A DNA stretch of 64,000 nucleotides. Origin: Pandoraea aquatica. Lineage in GTDB: Bacteria > Pseudomonadota > Gammaproteobacteria > Burkholderiales > Burkholderiaceae. Both the position numbers and the translations under genes were made by a program. The stretch is taken from contig NZ_CABPSN010000004.1 in assembly GCF_902459565.1 (NCBI RefSeq), forward strand, positions 124,001 to 188,000, given 5' to 3'. Shown piece after piece: positions 1 through 8,191 of the stretch. The stretch's first letter is position 1; every line of letters starts with the position of its first letter. The notes under the pieces were generated by a model. The model saw only the letters and a program-made list of their open reading frames with translations. It ran no database searches and was not told the DNA's origin.

Positions 1-44
1 AGCCGACGTCGGCACACCCAACGAACCTGCTTCACCGAATACTC

Positions 45-827
45 ATGACTGATATCCCGATGTTCGCTTTGCAAGACGTTTCGTTCGCGGTAGAGGGGCG
101 CACGCTGCTCGCGCCACTGACGCTGGAACTCGCGGCCGGACAGGTGCACGGACTGATCGGCCACAACGGCTCGGGCAAGTCGAGCCTGATCAAGTTGCTC
201 GCGCGCCAGCTCTCGCCCGTGAGCGGCAACATCCAGTTCGAGGGACGGGCGCTGGCGTCGTGGGGCGCACGCGAGTTTGCGCGGCGTGTGGCGTATTTGC
301 CGCAGCAGCCGCCCGCCGCGGCCGGGATGACGGTGTCGGAACTCGTCGCGCTCGGTCGTTACCCGTGGCACGGCGCGCTCGGACGCTTCGACGCCCATGA
401 CCATGAGGCCGTGCAGAACGCGATGGTGCAGACGGACGTACTCGGCTTTGCCGACCGTCTCGTGGAGTCGCTTTCGGGCGGGGAGCGTCAGCGCGTATGG
501 CTGGCGATGCTCGTTGCGCAGCAGGCGCAGTGTCTATTGCTGGATGAACCGACCTCGGCGCTCGATGTAGCCCATCAACTGGACGTGCTCAAACTCGTGC
601 GCGAACTGGCCGACGCGCATGGTCTCGGCGTGGTGATCGTGCTGCACGACGTCAACATGGCTGCGCGCTTTTGCGACACGCTGCTCGCGCTCAAACACGG
701 CAAACCGATTGCGCGCGGCACCCCGGCAGAACTGATGTCGCCCGACACATTGCAGACTATCTACGGCGTGCCGATGGGCGTCCTGCCGAATCCCGATGGT
801 GGAATGCCTGTGAGCTATGCGCGCTGA
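45..827 (+). CDS. Iron-siderophore ABC transporter ATP-binding protein (FhuC/FecE type)
   Basis: Cytoplasmic ATPase of an iron(III)-siderophore ABC importer, 260 residues, the usual length for this family. Walker A GHNGSGKS is at residues 39-46, the LSGGE signature at 143-147, Walker B CLLLDEP at 163-169 and the H-loop His near 201. The substrate class follows from similarity to FhuC/FecE and from the siderophore receptors nearby. The permease and binding-protein genes should lie upstream, outside the window. The ATG at 45 overlaps a TGA at 46-48 in another frame, so an upstream gene may end here with ATGA coupling. The frame stays open to the left edge, so the start is not certain. Confidence 0.9.
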   Translation: MTDIPMFALQDVSFAVEGRTLLAPLTLELAAGQVHGLIGHNGSGKSSLIKLLARQLSPVSGNIQFEGRALASWGAREFARRVAYLPQQPPAAAGMTVSELVALGRYPWHGALGRFDAHDHEAVQNAMVQTDVLGFADRLVESLSGGERQRVWLAMLVAQQAQCLLLDEPTSALDVAHQLDVLKLVRELADAHGLGVVIVLHDVNMAARFCDTLLALKHGKPIARGTPAELMSPDTLQTIYGVPMGVLPNPDGGMPVSYAR

Positions 828-870
828 CGTCACGCGCTGAGTGTTGTGTTGGCAGATGCCCGAGTCAGGC

Positions 871-1656
871 TCAGGCGTCTGCGAGATAGCGTTGCGGGGA
901 GCGTCCCGTGACCTGTTTGAACATGGCGATGAAGGCGCTGGGGCTGGCATAGCCGAACGCGTCTGCCGTCGCCGCGACCGACACCCCCTGTGCCAGCGTC
1001 GAAATCGCTTCGGACACGCGCAAGTGTTGACGCCACGTCACGAACGTCATGCCCGTCTCCGTCTGGAACTGACGCGCGAGCGTGCGTCCGCTCACCCCGA
1101 ACTGTTCCCCCCAGAAGTCGAGCGTCAGTTTGCTGGCCGGCTCGTTCATCAGGTGCTCACAGATCGCTTGTAACCGCTCGTCCTTCGGCACCGGCACGCC
1201 GCGTTCGGGCACTGGTGCTGCGTCGTGCAACACACCCATCAACGGCGGTACCGAGAGCGCTGCACGGCTCGTGGGACCGTAGCTGTCGCCATCACGGCTG
1301 ACGGTCACGGCCAGTTCGCGAATCAGCGGGGTGACGAGAATCACCGTCGGAATGGTCCAGTCCCACGGGAACGCGCGCGGCTCCATGTAGATGTTGCCCA
1401 TCTGTCCGTCGCCCACCGCGTGCAGTTCATGTTCGATGTCCGACGGCAGCCAGAGCGCTCGCGAGGGCGGCAGCGTCCAGATGGCGGACGGTGTCAGTAC
1501 GCGCACAATCCCGCGCACCGGGAACACCAACTGGCCGTGACGATGGCGATGCCAGATCAGCCGTTCGCCGTGACGGAAGGGCGTGACCTGTGCAAAGACA
1601 TCGCGCGGTAACGGCCGCACGGCATTGGGAAATCGTTTGCGCAGGAAGTCACTCAT
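871..1656 (-). CDS. AraC-family transcriptional regulator
   Basis: DNA-binding regulator of 261 residues. The N-terminal half looks like a cupin sensor domain (His-rich WHRHRHGQLVF segment, then PPSRALWLP). The C-terminal ~100 residues form the double helix-turn-helix AraC domain, ending with the typical FGYASPSAFIAMFKQVTG pattern. It is divergent from the TonB receptor gene and convergent with the ABC ATPase, so a role in controlling siderophore uptake is plausible but inferred. The N-terminal pattern resembles the second AraC regulator at 50585-51367. The inducer is unknown. Confidence 0.85.
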   Translation of the reverse strand: MSDFLRKRFPNAVRPLPRDVFAQVTPFRHGERLIWHRHRHGQLVFPVRGIVRVLTPSAIWTLPPSRALWLPSDIEHELHAVGDGQMGNIYMEPRAFPWDWTIPTVILVTPLIRELAVTVSRDGDSYGPTSRAALSVPPLMGVLHDAAPVPERGVPVPKDERLQAICEHLMNEPASKLTLDFWGEQFGVSGRTLARQFQTETGMTFVTWRQHLRVSEAISTLAQGVSVAATADAFGYASPSAFIAMFKQVTGRSPQRYLADA

Positions 1657-1801
1657 GGGGGGATTGCGGGTCTCGCGTCAGGATGTCGCCAATTGGATAA
1701 CGATTGTCAAAAAATCGACACTTATTGTCGTCCTTACCTTTTTCGAACCCGATATTCTCCATAGCTATCAATGTGTTGAGCCGGATCACACGCAAATTTA
1801 G

Positions 1802-1816
1802 TAATGAGTCTCATTT
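1802..1816. promoter_or_regulatory. Candidate Fur box upstream of TonB receptor
   Basis: A perfect inverted repeat AATGAG-T-CTCATT (1803-1815) lies in an AT-rich stretch about 110 bp upstream of the receptor gene. It matches the core AATGAT-A-ATCATT of the Fur operator with one symmetric substitution per arm. The assignment rests on this match and the iron-uptake context. Confidence 0.5.
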
Positions 1817-1926
1817 GCGATATTTCCGCCAGTGTAGCGGGAATTGGACGGTGGCCACACAAAGCACACGAACGTTAATTTTGGATCGCCGGTAGAACCC
1901 GGCAACAAGGGGAAGTGTTGTCAACG

Positions 1927-4149
1927 ATGCAAACGAATCAGAATTCTCGCCGGACGCAGGCCGCACGGGGTCATATGTTCGATGCAATACGCGCAGGGCA
2001 GTCGTCGAATGCGCGCCATGCGCTCACGCCTGTCGCCGTCGCCATGCTGGTGCTGTGCGCTGCGACGGCGCATGCGCAGACGCCGTCGCCTGCGGCTTCG
2101 TCTTCGGGCGGCGGTGCCGCGTCCGCCGCACTACCGGCGGCCAACGTGACGGCACAGCGCGACGCGCAAACCGAAGGCTCGACCTCCTACGGCACGCAGA
2201 CTACGACAATCGGGAAAACGCCGCAGGCGCTGAAGGACATTCCTAACTCGGTATCGGTCGTCACGCGTGCGCGCATGGACGATCAGGCCATGACCTCGGT
2301 CGCCGATGCATTGCAGTTCACCACCGGCATCACCGCGATCAACTATGGCGACGGCACGTACTACTTCAACTCGCGCGGCTACAACGTGGGCGTGGAGTTC
2401 GACGGTGTTTCGATCCTGAGCGGTATTCAATACCAGCCGCAGTTCGATCTGTCGATGTACGATCGGGTGGAAGTTTTCCGCGGCCCGGCGGGCCTGCTTG
2501 ACGGCACAGGCGAGCCGGGAGGCACAGTTAATCTTGTGCGCAAGCGTCCGGGCGACACATTCGCCGTGCGTAGCGAAACGACGATCGGTTCGTGGGCGAA
2601 CTATCGTCAGATGATCGACGTGACCGGCCCCCTCAATCAGTCGGGCACGATTCGCGGGCGAGCGGTATTGACGGGCGACACCGGTAACAAATCGATCACG
2701 CGTACCAGCGAGAGCAATTTCCTGGCTTACGGCGCGCTCGAATTCGACCTCACACCGCGCACACTGCTGTCGCTGTCGGGCTCTTACCAGGTCAATCCGC
2801 TGCATGGGTTCGACTACGGTCAGTCACTGCTGACCAACCGTTCGTTCCTCGACGCACCAAATAACTCGAACTTCTCGCCGGACTGGAACTACAGTTGGGC
2901 GTCGATGCAGGAAGTTAACGGCAAACTGGAGCATCGCTTCGATAACGACATCGTGTCGACGACGACCGTCAATTATCGTCATGTGCTTTCCAACAGCAAG
3001 TACGCCTATCTCGGCCCGGGGATCAATCCGACGACGCTTACTGCCCGGTATTTCGGCCAGTCGCAGCGAGGCGAGAACAATCTGTTGGGGATCGACTCGC
3101 ATCTGTCCGGACCGGTGCAGGCGTTTGGCCGCAAGCACGAGTGGCTTGTCGGCATGAACTACCAAATGACGCAGCAGCGCAGCCTGTCCGGTGGTCAGAA
3201 TCTCGGCACGTTCAGCATCTTTTCGCCGCCGTCGAACGAGCCGACGATTCCGTTCACGTCGGGTAACAACCTGCAGGCGCAGCAATTCGGCGTCTACGGG
3301 CAGGCGCGTGTGCGCGTGCTCGATCCGCTGACCGTCGTGTTGGGAGGACGCGAGGCGTGGTTCCAGCAGCAAAGCCAAAGCCTGTTGCCGACCGAGGGGC
3401 CGTGGAACACCACTGCGCGGGCGAATCACAAGTTCATTCCGTATGGCGGCGTCGTACTGGCGCTTACGCCGCAGATCAACGCGTACTTCAACTATTCGAA
3501 GATATTCGCGCCGCAGACAGCAACGACGTTCGACGGGCAGGGATTGCCACCGCGTGAGGGGCAGCAGTACGAAGTCGGCGTGAAAGGTTCGTTCCTCGAC
3601 GGTCGCCTGAGCGCGACGGTGGCGGCATTCCGGATGACGGACACCAACCGCGCAGTCGCAGACCCGTTCCACGCGATCGGTTCGGTGGCGGCAGGCTCGG
3701 CGCAAAGTCAGGGCTGGGAGGCCGAAGTGACCGGGCAGGTCACGCGCAACTGGAACGTCTATGCCGGTTACACGCTGCTCAACACGCGATACAACAGCGA
3801 TCCGAGCCAGATCGGTCAGGCGCTCGACGGCGAGGAGCCGCAACATCTGTTCAAGCTGTACACAACCTATCGCTTCTCGGACGGTCCGTTCGGCGGTGTG
3901 CTTGATGGTCTGCGGATCGGCGGGGGCGTTCGTATCCAAAGCTCGACGTACCGGACCGTGGGCGCGGCACAAGGGGGGTACGCGGTGTGGGACGCAATGC
4001 TTGCGTACCGCGTGAACCGCCATCTGGAAGCACAGTTGAACGTGAACAACGTGTTCAATCGTGACTATTACGCACGGGTGCCGTCGACCTTCTATGGCAT
4101 TTATGGCGAGCGTCGCAATGTGATGCTCACGCTGCGTGCCGACTACTGA
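1927..4149 (+). CDS. TonB-dependent siderophore receptor
   Basis: Outer-membrane beta-barrel receptor that imports ferric siderophores with TonB energy, about 740 residues. A signal peptide ends at a likely AHA|QT site. The plug domain follows (PQALKDIPNSVSVVTRARMDDQ; later VEVFRGPAGLLDGTGEPGG). The barrel ends in the C-terminal aromatic strand LTLRADY, as expected for an outer-membrane protein. There is no STN signalling domain, unlike the receptor at 8192-10663. Start: the Shine-Dalgarno AAGGGGAAG at 1907-1915 overlaps a GTG at 1915, so the ATG at 1927 is preferred; an ATG at 1975 would also retain the signal peptide. Confidence 0.92.
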   Translation: MQTNQNSRRTQAARGHMFDAIRAGQSSNARHALTPVAVAMLVLCAATAHAQTPSPAASSSGGGAASAALPAANVTAQRDAQTEGSTSYGTQTTTIGKTPQALKDIPNSVSVVTRARMDDQAMTSVADALQFTTGITAINYGDGTYYFNSRGYNVGVEFDGVSILSGIQYQPQFDLSMYDRVEVFRGPAGLLDGTGEPGGTVNLVRKRPGDTFAVRSETTIGSWANYRQMIDVTGPLNQSGTIRGRAVLTGDTGNKSITRTSESNFLAYGALEFDLTPRTLLSLSGSYQVNPLHGFDYGQSLLTNRSFLDAPNNSNFSPDWNYSWASMQEVNGKLEHRFDNDIVSTTTVNYRHVLSNSKYAYLGPGINPTTLTARYFGQSQRGENNLLGIDSHLSGPVQAFGRKHEWLVGMNYQMTQQRSLSGGQNLGTFSIFSPPSNEPTIPFTSGNNLQAQQFGVYGQARVRVLDPLTVVLGGREAWFQQQSQSLLPTEGPWNTTARANHKFIPYGGVVLALTPQINAYFNYSKIFAPQTATTFDGQGLPPREGQQYEVGVKGSFLDGRLSATVAAFRMTDTNRAVADPFHAIGSVAAGSAQSQGWEAEVTGQVTRNWNVYAGYTLLNTRYNSDPSQIGQALDGEEPQHLFKLYTTYRFSDGPFGGVLDGLRIGGGVRIQSSTYRTVGAAQGGYAVWDAMLAYRVNRHLEAQLNVNNVFNRDYYARVPSTFYGIYGERRNVMLTLRADY

Positions 4150-4172
4150 TCGCGGCAGGAAGCGGCCGGTCA

Positions 4173-4199
4173 GGGCTGACGGGGGGGTATCGTCAGCCC
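4173..4199 (+). terminator. Hairpin after TonB receptor gene
   Basis: GGGCTGAC (4173-4180) pairs with GTCAGCCC (4192-4199) shortly after the receptor stop codon. There is no T-run, so it is a weak intrinsic terminator or an mRNA end-stabilising hairpin. Confidence 0.35.
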
Positions 4200-4226
4200 C
4201 CGTCGGCGCGGCGTTCGGCCGATTGG

Positions 4227-4261
4227 ACAGCGTCGTGCAACAGTCTGTTGCATGGCGCTGT
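4227..4261. promoter_or_regulatory. 35-bp near-perfect palindrome upstream of ribA
   Basis: Two 17-nt arms flank a single T at 4244 and pair at 15 of 17 positions (core TGCAACAG/CTGTTGCA, outer ACAGCG/CGCTGT). It lies about 95 bp before the ribA start. It could be an operator or a structured leader; it is not an FMN riboswitch by shape. A second hairpin (TACCACC/GGTGGT, about 4300-4318) follows. Confidence 0.4.
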
Positions 4262-4355
4262 CGGCTGAAATTCGGAAATGGCGGTACACTCCGAACACGC
4301 GCTACCACCGTCTGGTGGTGAGCGACTTCCAATTCCAGCCCGTTTGAACGTCAAC

Positions 4356-5012
4356 ATGAAGTCCCCTGGTACTGCCCCTGCCACGCTCAATTGCGACGCT
4401 GGCGAATGCGTCGAGCTTGTCGCTACGGCAACGCTGCCCACTCGCTACGGCACCTTTACTTCCCACGCATTTCGCGTCAAAGACAGCGCCAACGAGCATC
4501 TCGCGCTGGTGATGGGCGACGTGTCGGGCGCGGGTGGCGAACTGCCGCCGTTGGTACGCCTGCACTCGGAATGTCTGACGGGGGATGTCTTCGGTTCCTA
4601 TCGCTGCGATTGCGGCGAGCAACTGGACGTGAGCATGCGCAAGATCGCCGAAGAGGGGCGCGGTGTGATGCTGTATCTGCGCGGTCATGAAGGGCGCGGC
4701 ATCGGTCTGAGCAATAAGATTCGTGCTTATCTGCTGCAAGAGCAGGGGCGCGACACGGTCGAAGCCAACCTCGATCTCGGCCTGCCCGACGACGCGCGCG
4801 AATACGACTCTGCGGCTGCCATCCTGCGCATTCTCGGGGTGGGTTCGGTGCGCCTCATGAGCAACAACCCGAAGAAGTTCGACACGCTCATCAAGCACGG
4901 CATCCCAGTGAGCGAGCGTGTCACGCTCGACATTCCGATGCGCGAAGAGAACGAGCGCTATATCCGCACCAAGCAGGCCAAGTTCGGCCACTACTTCGAA
5001 GAGAACGAGTGA
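4356..5012 (+). CDS. ribA: GTP cyclohydrolase II
   Basis: Cytosolic zinc enzyme that opens GTP to 2,5-diamino-6-ribosylamino-pyrimidinone 5'-phosphate, the first step of riboflavin synthesis. About 218 residues from the chosen ATG (196 in E. coli). Zinc ligands are the Cys residues of [14 protein letters not shown] (C73, C84, C86). The catalytic stretch GHEGRGIGL and the LMSNNPKK segment follow. It is a stand-alone RibA, not fused to DHBP synthase. An upstream in-frame ATG at 4278 would add 26 residues with no family similarity, so 4356 is preferred. It sits among iron genes but has its own upstream structured region. Confidence 0.93.
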   Translation: MKSPGTAPATLNCDAGECVELVATATLPTRYGTFTSHAFRVKDSANEHLALVMGDVSGAGGELPPLVRLHSECLTGDVFGSYRCDCGEQLDVSMRKIAEEGRGVMLYLRGHEGRGIGLSNKIRAYLLQEQGRDTVEANLDLGLPDDAREYDSAAAILRILGVGSVRLMSNNPKKFDTLIKHGIPVSERVTLDIPMREENERYIRTKQAKFGHYFEENE

Positions 5013-5027
5013 TCGTCGGCCAGTCTC

Positions 5028-5309
5028 TCAGCGAGACTGGCGGCGGCGCTCCGCCAGAATGAGCGTCAGATACACCAGACCGGCGGCCATGCTGGTCTGT
5101 CCGCTGTAGCTCACCAGCCCGAATCCCCATCCCTGATCCATGACCGTTGCGCCGAGCGCCGCAGCCAATGCCGTCCATCCGGCGATCCGGCCATTGCGCG
5201 TGCGCGCCGGTGAAACGCGTCCGAAGAACGCCTCCTGCTGACGCTCCGTCGACATCGCCAGCGCCGCAAAGCCCGCGAGGCAGAGCGCAAAAGTAACGAA
5301 ATGACTCAT
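5028..5309 (-). CDS. DUF3325 small membrane protein
   Basis: A 93-residue protein with about three hydrophobic segments, matching the DUF3325 family found next to PepSY and TonB receptor genes in Proteobacteria. Its ATG (5307-5309) overlaps the stop of the PepSY gene by 4 nt, indicating translational coupling. Last gene of the operon that starts at fecI. It presumably belongs to the inner-membrane iron-reduction/uptake module; its exact function is unknown. Confidence 0.8.
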   Translation of the reverse strand: MSHFVTFALCLAGFAALAMSTERQQEAFFGRVSPARTRNGRIAGWTALAAALGATVMDQGWGFGLVSYSGQTSMAAGLVYLTLILAERRRQSR

Positions 5310-6994
5310 GCGCGGTCCTCGTTCAACGGGGCATTGATCGACGCACTGGCCGTCGTGCGGGACGGTGCCGTGGCGCGCGCGGGCTTCGTCTTGGGCTTGT
5401 GACGCGCGGTGCGAATCGCGAGCCACGCATGCAGCGCCGCGAAGGCCAAGAGCATCAGATCCACGCCTGCGTAGACCCAGTCGCCGGTCGTCAGGCTATG
5501 CCAGAGGCCGCGCGACGTCGTGACAGCGTTCAGTACCGGTAGCAGCGCGAGCACGGCAGCGCCGAACCACAGCAATTCCACCCACGCACGTTTGGCGGGG
5601 CGCACCAGCGCGTATAGCAACGTTGCTGCCCATACCCAATAGAACACGTCGACTTCGGTGACGCTGCGCTTGAGTGCATCCGCCGGAATCAAGCGGTTGC
5701 CCCAGAGGAACGCCGTCATCGCAATCGAGAGGCCCGCAATCGCTGCGATGTTCAGACGCTCGACCACGTGAAAGCCGAAATGGGGACGCGTCGGGTCAGG
5801 TAGCTTGCTGCGACGCTTGACTGTCCACATCACCAGCCCCGAGCCGACCATCGCCGTGCCGCCGAGACTGACGAGGAAGTACAGCCAGCGCAGATGCAGA
5901 TCGCTGAAGCGTCCGAGGTGCAGGGCGTACATCACGCCACGCGTTTCGGCCGCCGGGCCGACACCGTCGTGAACATCGAGCAGCTTGCCGGTCGTCCCCT
6001 CGAACAGCAGGTACTGCGGGCTCATCGAGACGCGGGTGCTTTCGCCGCGTGTGACGGCCACGCGCGCCGCCGCGTCACCGGCATTGGTGACGGTCACGCG
6101 TCCGACATCGTTCGCACCCCAACGGGCCTGCGCTTCACGCACCATCGGCGCAATCGGTGCCAACGGCGCTTTTTCACCCGTCGGCTTACCCGGCGGTGGG
6201 AAGGCGCTGAGCTGGGCGCTGAGTTGCGCGCGGTCCATCGGTGTCTTGATCGCCGTTTGCGCGCCCCACGGCATGTACATCGCCATGAGGGTCACGAGGC
6301 CGGTGTAGGTGATCATCAGATGGAAGGGCAGGCCGAAGACCGACAGCGCGTTGTGCGCATCGAGCCATGAGCGTTGTCCCTTGCCCCATCGGAAGGTGAA
6401 GAAGTCGATGAAGATTTTCTTGTGCGTGATCACACCGCTGACGATCGCCACCAGCATGAACATCGCGCAGAAGCCCGCGAGCCAGCGTCCCCACAGGACC
6501 GGCAGCGGGTGAAACTGGAAGTGGAACCGATAGAAGAAGTCGCCGCCAAGGGTTTCGCGTGCCTTGAGCGTCTGACCGGTCGAGGGATCGAACGTCGCTT
6601 CTTCGAAGGTGCGGCGCGGGGCGCTGTCAGCACTTTTTCCTTCGCCTTTGATTGTGCCTTTCGGCGCAGGCGGATTGCGCCAGAAGACGCCCGCGACCGG
6701 ATTGCGCTCGGTGGGCAGGTAGATGCTCCACTGCGGGCTGCCCGCAGCGAGCGTCACGAGTTGATTGCCGACGTTCTGTGCGACCACCGCCGGATCGGGC
6801 AACGATTGCTGATGCGGCACTTCAGGGCGCATCCATTGAGACAGTTCGTCCTTGAAGTAGCTCACCGTGCCCGTGAGGAACATGGCGTACAGCAGCCAGC
6901 CGACGAGTAGGCCGGACCACGTATGCAGGTCCGACATCGTCTGACGGATGCCACGTGCCTGTGGCTTCGCTTTCGGCGTAGGCGTAGACGTCAT
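5306..6994 (-). CDS. PepSY-associated TM domain protein (putative inner-membrane ferric-siderophore reductase)
   Basis: Inner-membrane protein of about 562 residues with an N-terminal helix typical of PepSY_TM proteins (HTWSGLLVGWLLYAMFLTGT), a large periplasmic part, and several further helices. Family members near TonB receptors (FsrB/PiuB type) reduce or release iron from siderophores; the role here is inferred from that. The start MTSTPTPK at 6994 is chosen because its ATG overlaps the upstream DUF3649 stop (ATGA). The open frame extends 31 codons further, but without similarity. It is coupled to the DUF3325 gene downstream. Confidence 0.85.
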   Translation of the reverse strand: MTSTPTPKAKPQARGIRQTMSDLHTWSGLLVGWLLYAMFLTGTVSYFKDELSQWMRPEVPHQQSLPDPAVVAQNVGNQLVTLAAGSPQWSIYLPTERNPVAGVFWRNPPAPKGTIKGEGKSADSAPRRTFEEATFDPSTGQTLKARETLGGDFFYRFHFQFHPLPVLWGRWLAGFCAMFMLVAIVSGVITHKKIFIDFFTFRWGKGQRSWLDAHNALSVFGLPFHLMITYTGLVTLMAMYMPWGAQTAIKTPMDRAQLSAQLSAFPPPGKPTGEKAPLAPIAPMVREAQARWGANDVGRVTVTNAGDAAARVAVTRGESTRVSMSPQYLLFEGTTGKLLDVHDGVGPAAETRGVMYALHLGRFSDLHLRWLYFLVSLGGTAMVGSGLVMWTVKRRSKLPDPTRPHFGFHVVERLNIAAIAGLSIAMTAFLWGNRLIPADALKRSVTEVDVFYWVWAATLLYALVRPAKRAWVELLWFGAAVLALLPVLNAVTTSRGLWHSLTTGDWVYAGVDLMLLAFAALHAWLAIRTARHKPKTKPARATAPSRTTASASINAPLNEDRA

Positions 6995-7338
6995 GCCGCA
7001 CCTCCCGTCAGGTGGCCGGAAGCCACCGCCCACGCAGCCAGCGCAAGCGGTGCAGCCACAATAAGCAGACCGGCCCAGGCACGCCATGCACTGCGCACGG
7101 CGAACACCCAGACGACCGCACCGGCATAGAGGGCGAAGCTCGCCAACTCGCCGGTGATGACCGCCTGCGCCTTGTTCATCGGCAGTGCGAGTACGGCAAC
7201 GCTCGCGAGGGCGGCCACGGCGTAACCGCCGCCAATGGCCGCCACGATGCGTGAGATAAGCGCCCCGATGTTGACGATGCGTTCGGAAAGTCCAGCGTTG
7301 CCGACCTTGCCGGACGGGGCGCGGCGAGCCTGAGCCAT
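6991..7338 (-). CDS. DUF3649 membrane protein
   Basis: A 115-residue protein with three or four hydrophobic helices and a conserved GGYAVAALASVAVLALP segment typical of DUF3649, a family annotated near iron transporters. It overlaps the PepSY start by 4 nt and lies 12 nt after the DUF4198 gene, so it is transcribed as part of the receptor operon. Biochemical role unknown. Confidence 0.8.
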   Translation of the reverse strand: MAQARRAPSGKVGNAGLSERIVNIGALISRIVAAIGGGYAVAALASVAVLALPMNKAQAVITGELASFALYAGAVVWVFAVRSAWRAWAGLLIVAAPLALAAWAVASGHLTGGAA

Positions 7339-7350
7339 GATGCGTGTCGC

Positions 7351-8115
7351 TTACTTGTTGGGCGTGGCAGCGGGGCCAGCCGGCAGAGGTTCGATGCCGT
7401 CGGCTTGCATAACGGTCGTGGTCGTCACGTAGCTCACGCCTTGATAGCGCTCGGCACCCTTGGCACCCGGGCGCTCACCCGGCGTCATGTCCTTGTGACT
7501 GACTTCGGCAACATACACACCCTTCCACGGCATGTCGAACGTCACGAGCCCCTGTTCGTTCGTATGCGCTTCCTTGGCCCAGCCCGATTGCGTGACGAGC
7601 GAGACCTTCGCCTTGGGCAGCGGCTTGCCCTGGAAGAACAGCTGGAACTCGCCCTGCTTGCCGGCGGGCACGAGATCGAGCGTCAGTTGCGGCTTCTGCT
7701 TCGAGAAGTCGGTCGCCAGACGCGCCGCAGGGCGGTACCAGTTCGTGACTTCCTGGCCGTCGCGCTTGGACGTGAAGAGCGGGTATTTCGCTTCTTCGGC
7801 GATCAGCGATTCACCGGCGCTCGCCTTGAACGGGAGCGCAAAGCCGTTGGCCGTCTTGGTGGCGGCGGCCGTCTTCTCGCCCTGTGCCGAGCTGAGCGTG
7901 CCGGTGGGCGCGACGAACTTGTCGAGCAGGCCCGGCGACGCTTCACGCAGGTTTTCGCCGAATTCGCCGAAGCGGATCACGGCGTTCTGACCGGCAGGCT
8001 GCTCGATCCAGATCTGGTGTGCCTGCGCAGCACCGGCGAAGGCGATGAGGGCACCGGCGGTGAGCTTGACCAACTGGGGCAGTCGCGTCATTCGGTGGGT
8101 GGCAGTCGTCTTCAT
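7351..8115 (-). CDS. DUF4198 periplasmic protein
   Basis: 254 residues with a signal peptide (cleavage probably AQA|HQ) and the HQIWIEQ motif just after it, characteristic of DUF4198/metal-associated periplasmic proteins. The C-terminal part resembles the carboxypeptidase-regulatory-like fold (QGLVTFDMPWKGVYVAEVSHKD). Placed directly after the TonB receptor and before DUF3649. It probably assists metal or siderophore passage through the periplasm, which is inference from context. Confidence 0.8.
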   Translation of the reverse strand: MKTTATHRMTRLPQLVKLTAGALIAFAGAAQAHQIWIEQPAGQNAVIRFGEFGENLREASPGLLDKFVAPTGTLSSAQGEKTAAATKTANGFALPFKASAGESLIAEEAKYPLFTSKRDGQEVTNWYRPAARLATDFSKQKPQLTLDLVPAGKQGEFQLFFQGKPLPKAKVSLVTQSGWAKEAHTNEQGLVTFDMPWKGVYVAEVSHKDMTPGERPGAKGAERYQGVSYVTTTTVMQADGIEPLPAGPAATPNK

Positions 8116-8191
8116 TGCGGTCTCCTTGGAGAGGTGGCGAAACGGAAGGAATCGGTGAATCGGTGGAGGCTCATCGGCATGTCGTTCGTCT

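Noticed and set aside
4278-4355. N-terminal extension of RibA
   Set aside because: The extra 26 residues have no family similarity and lack an SD; the start at 4356 fits the known enzyme.
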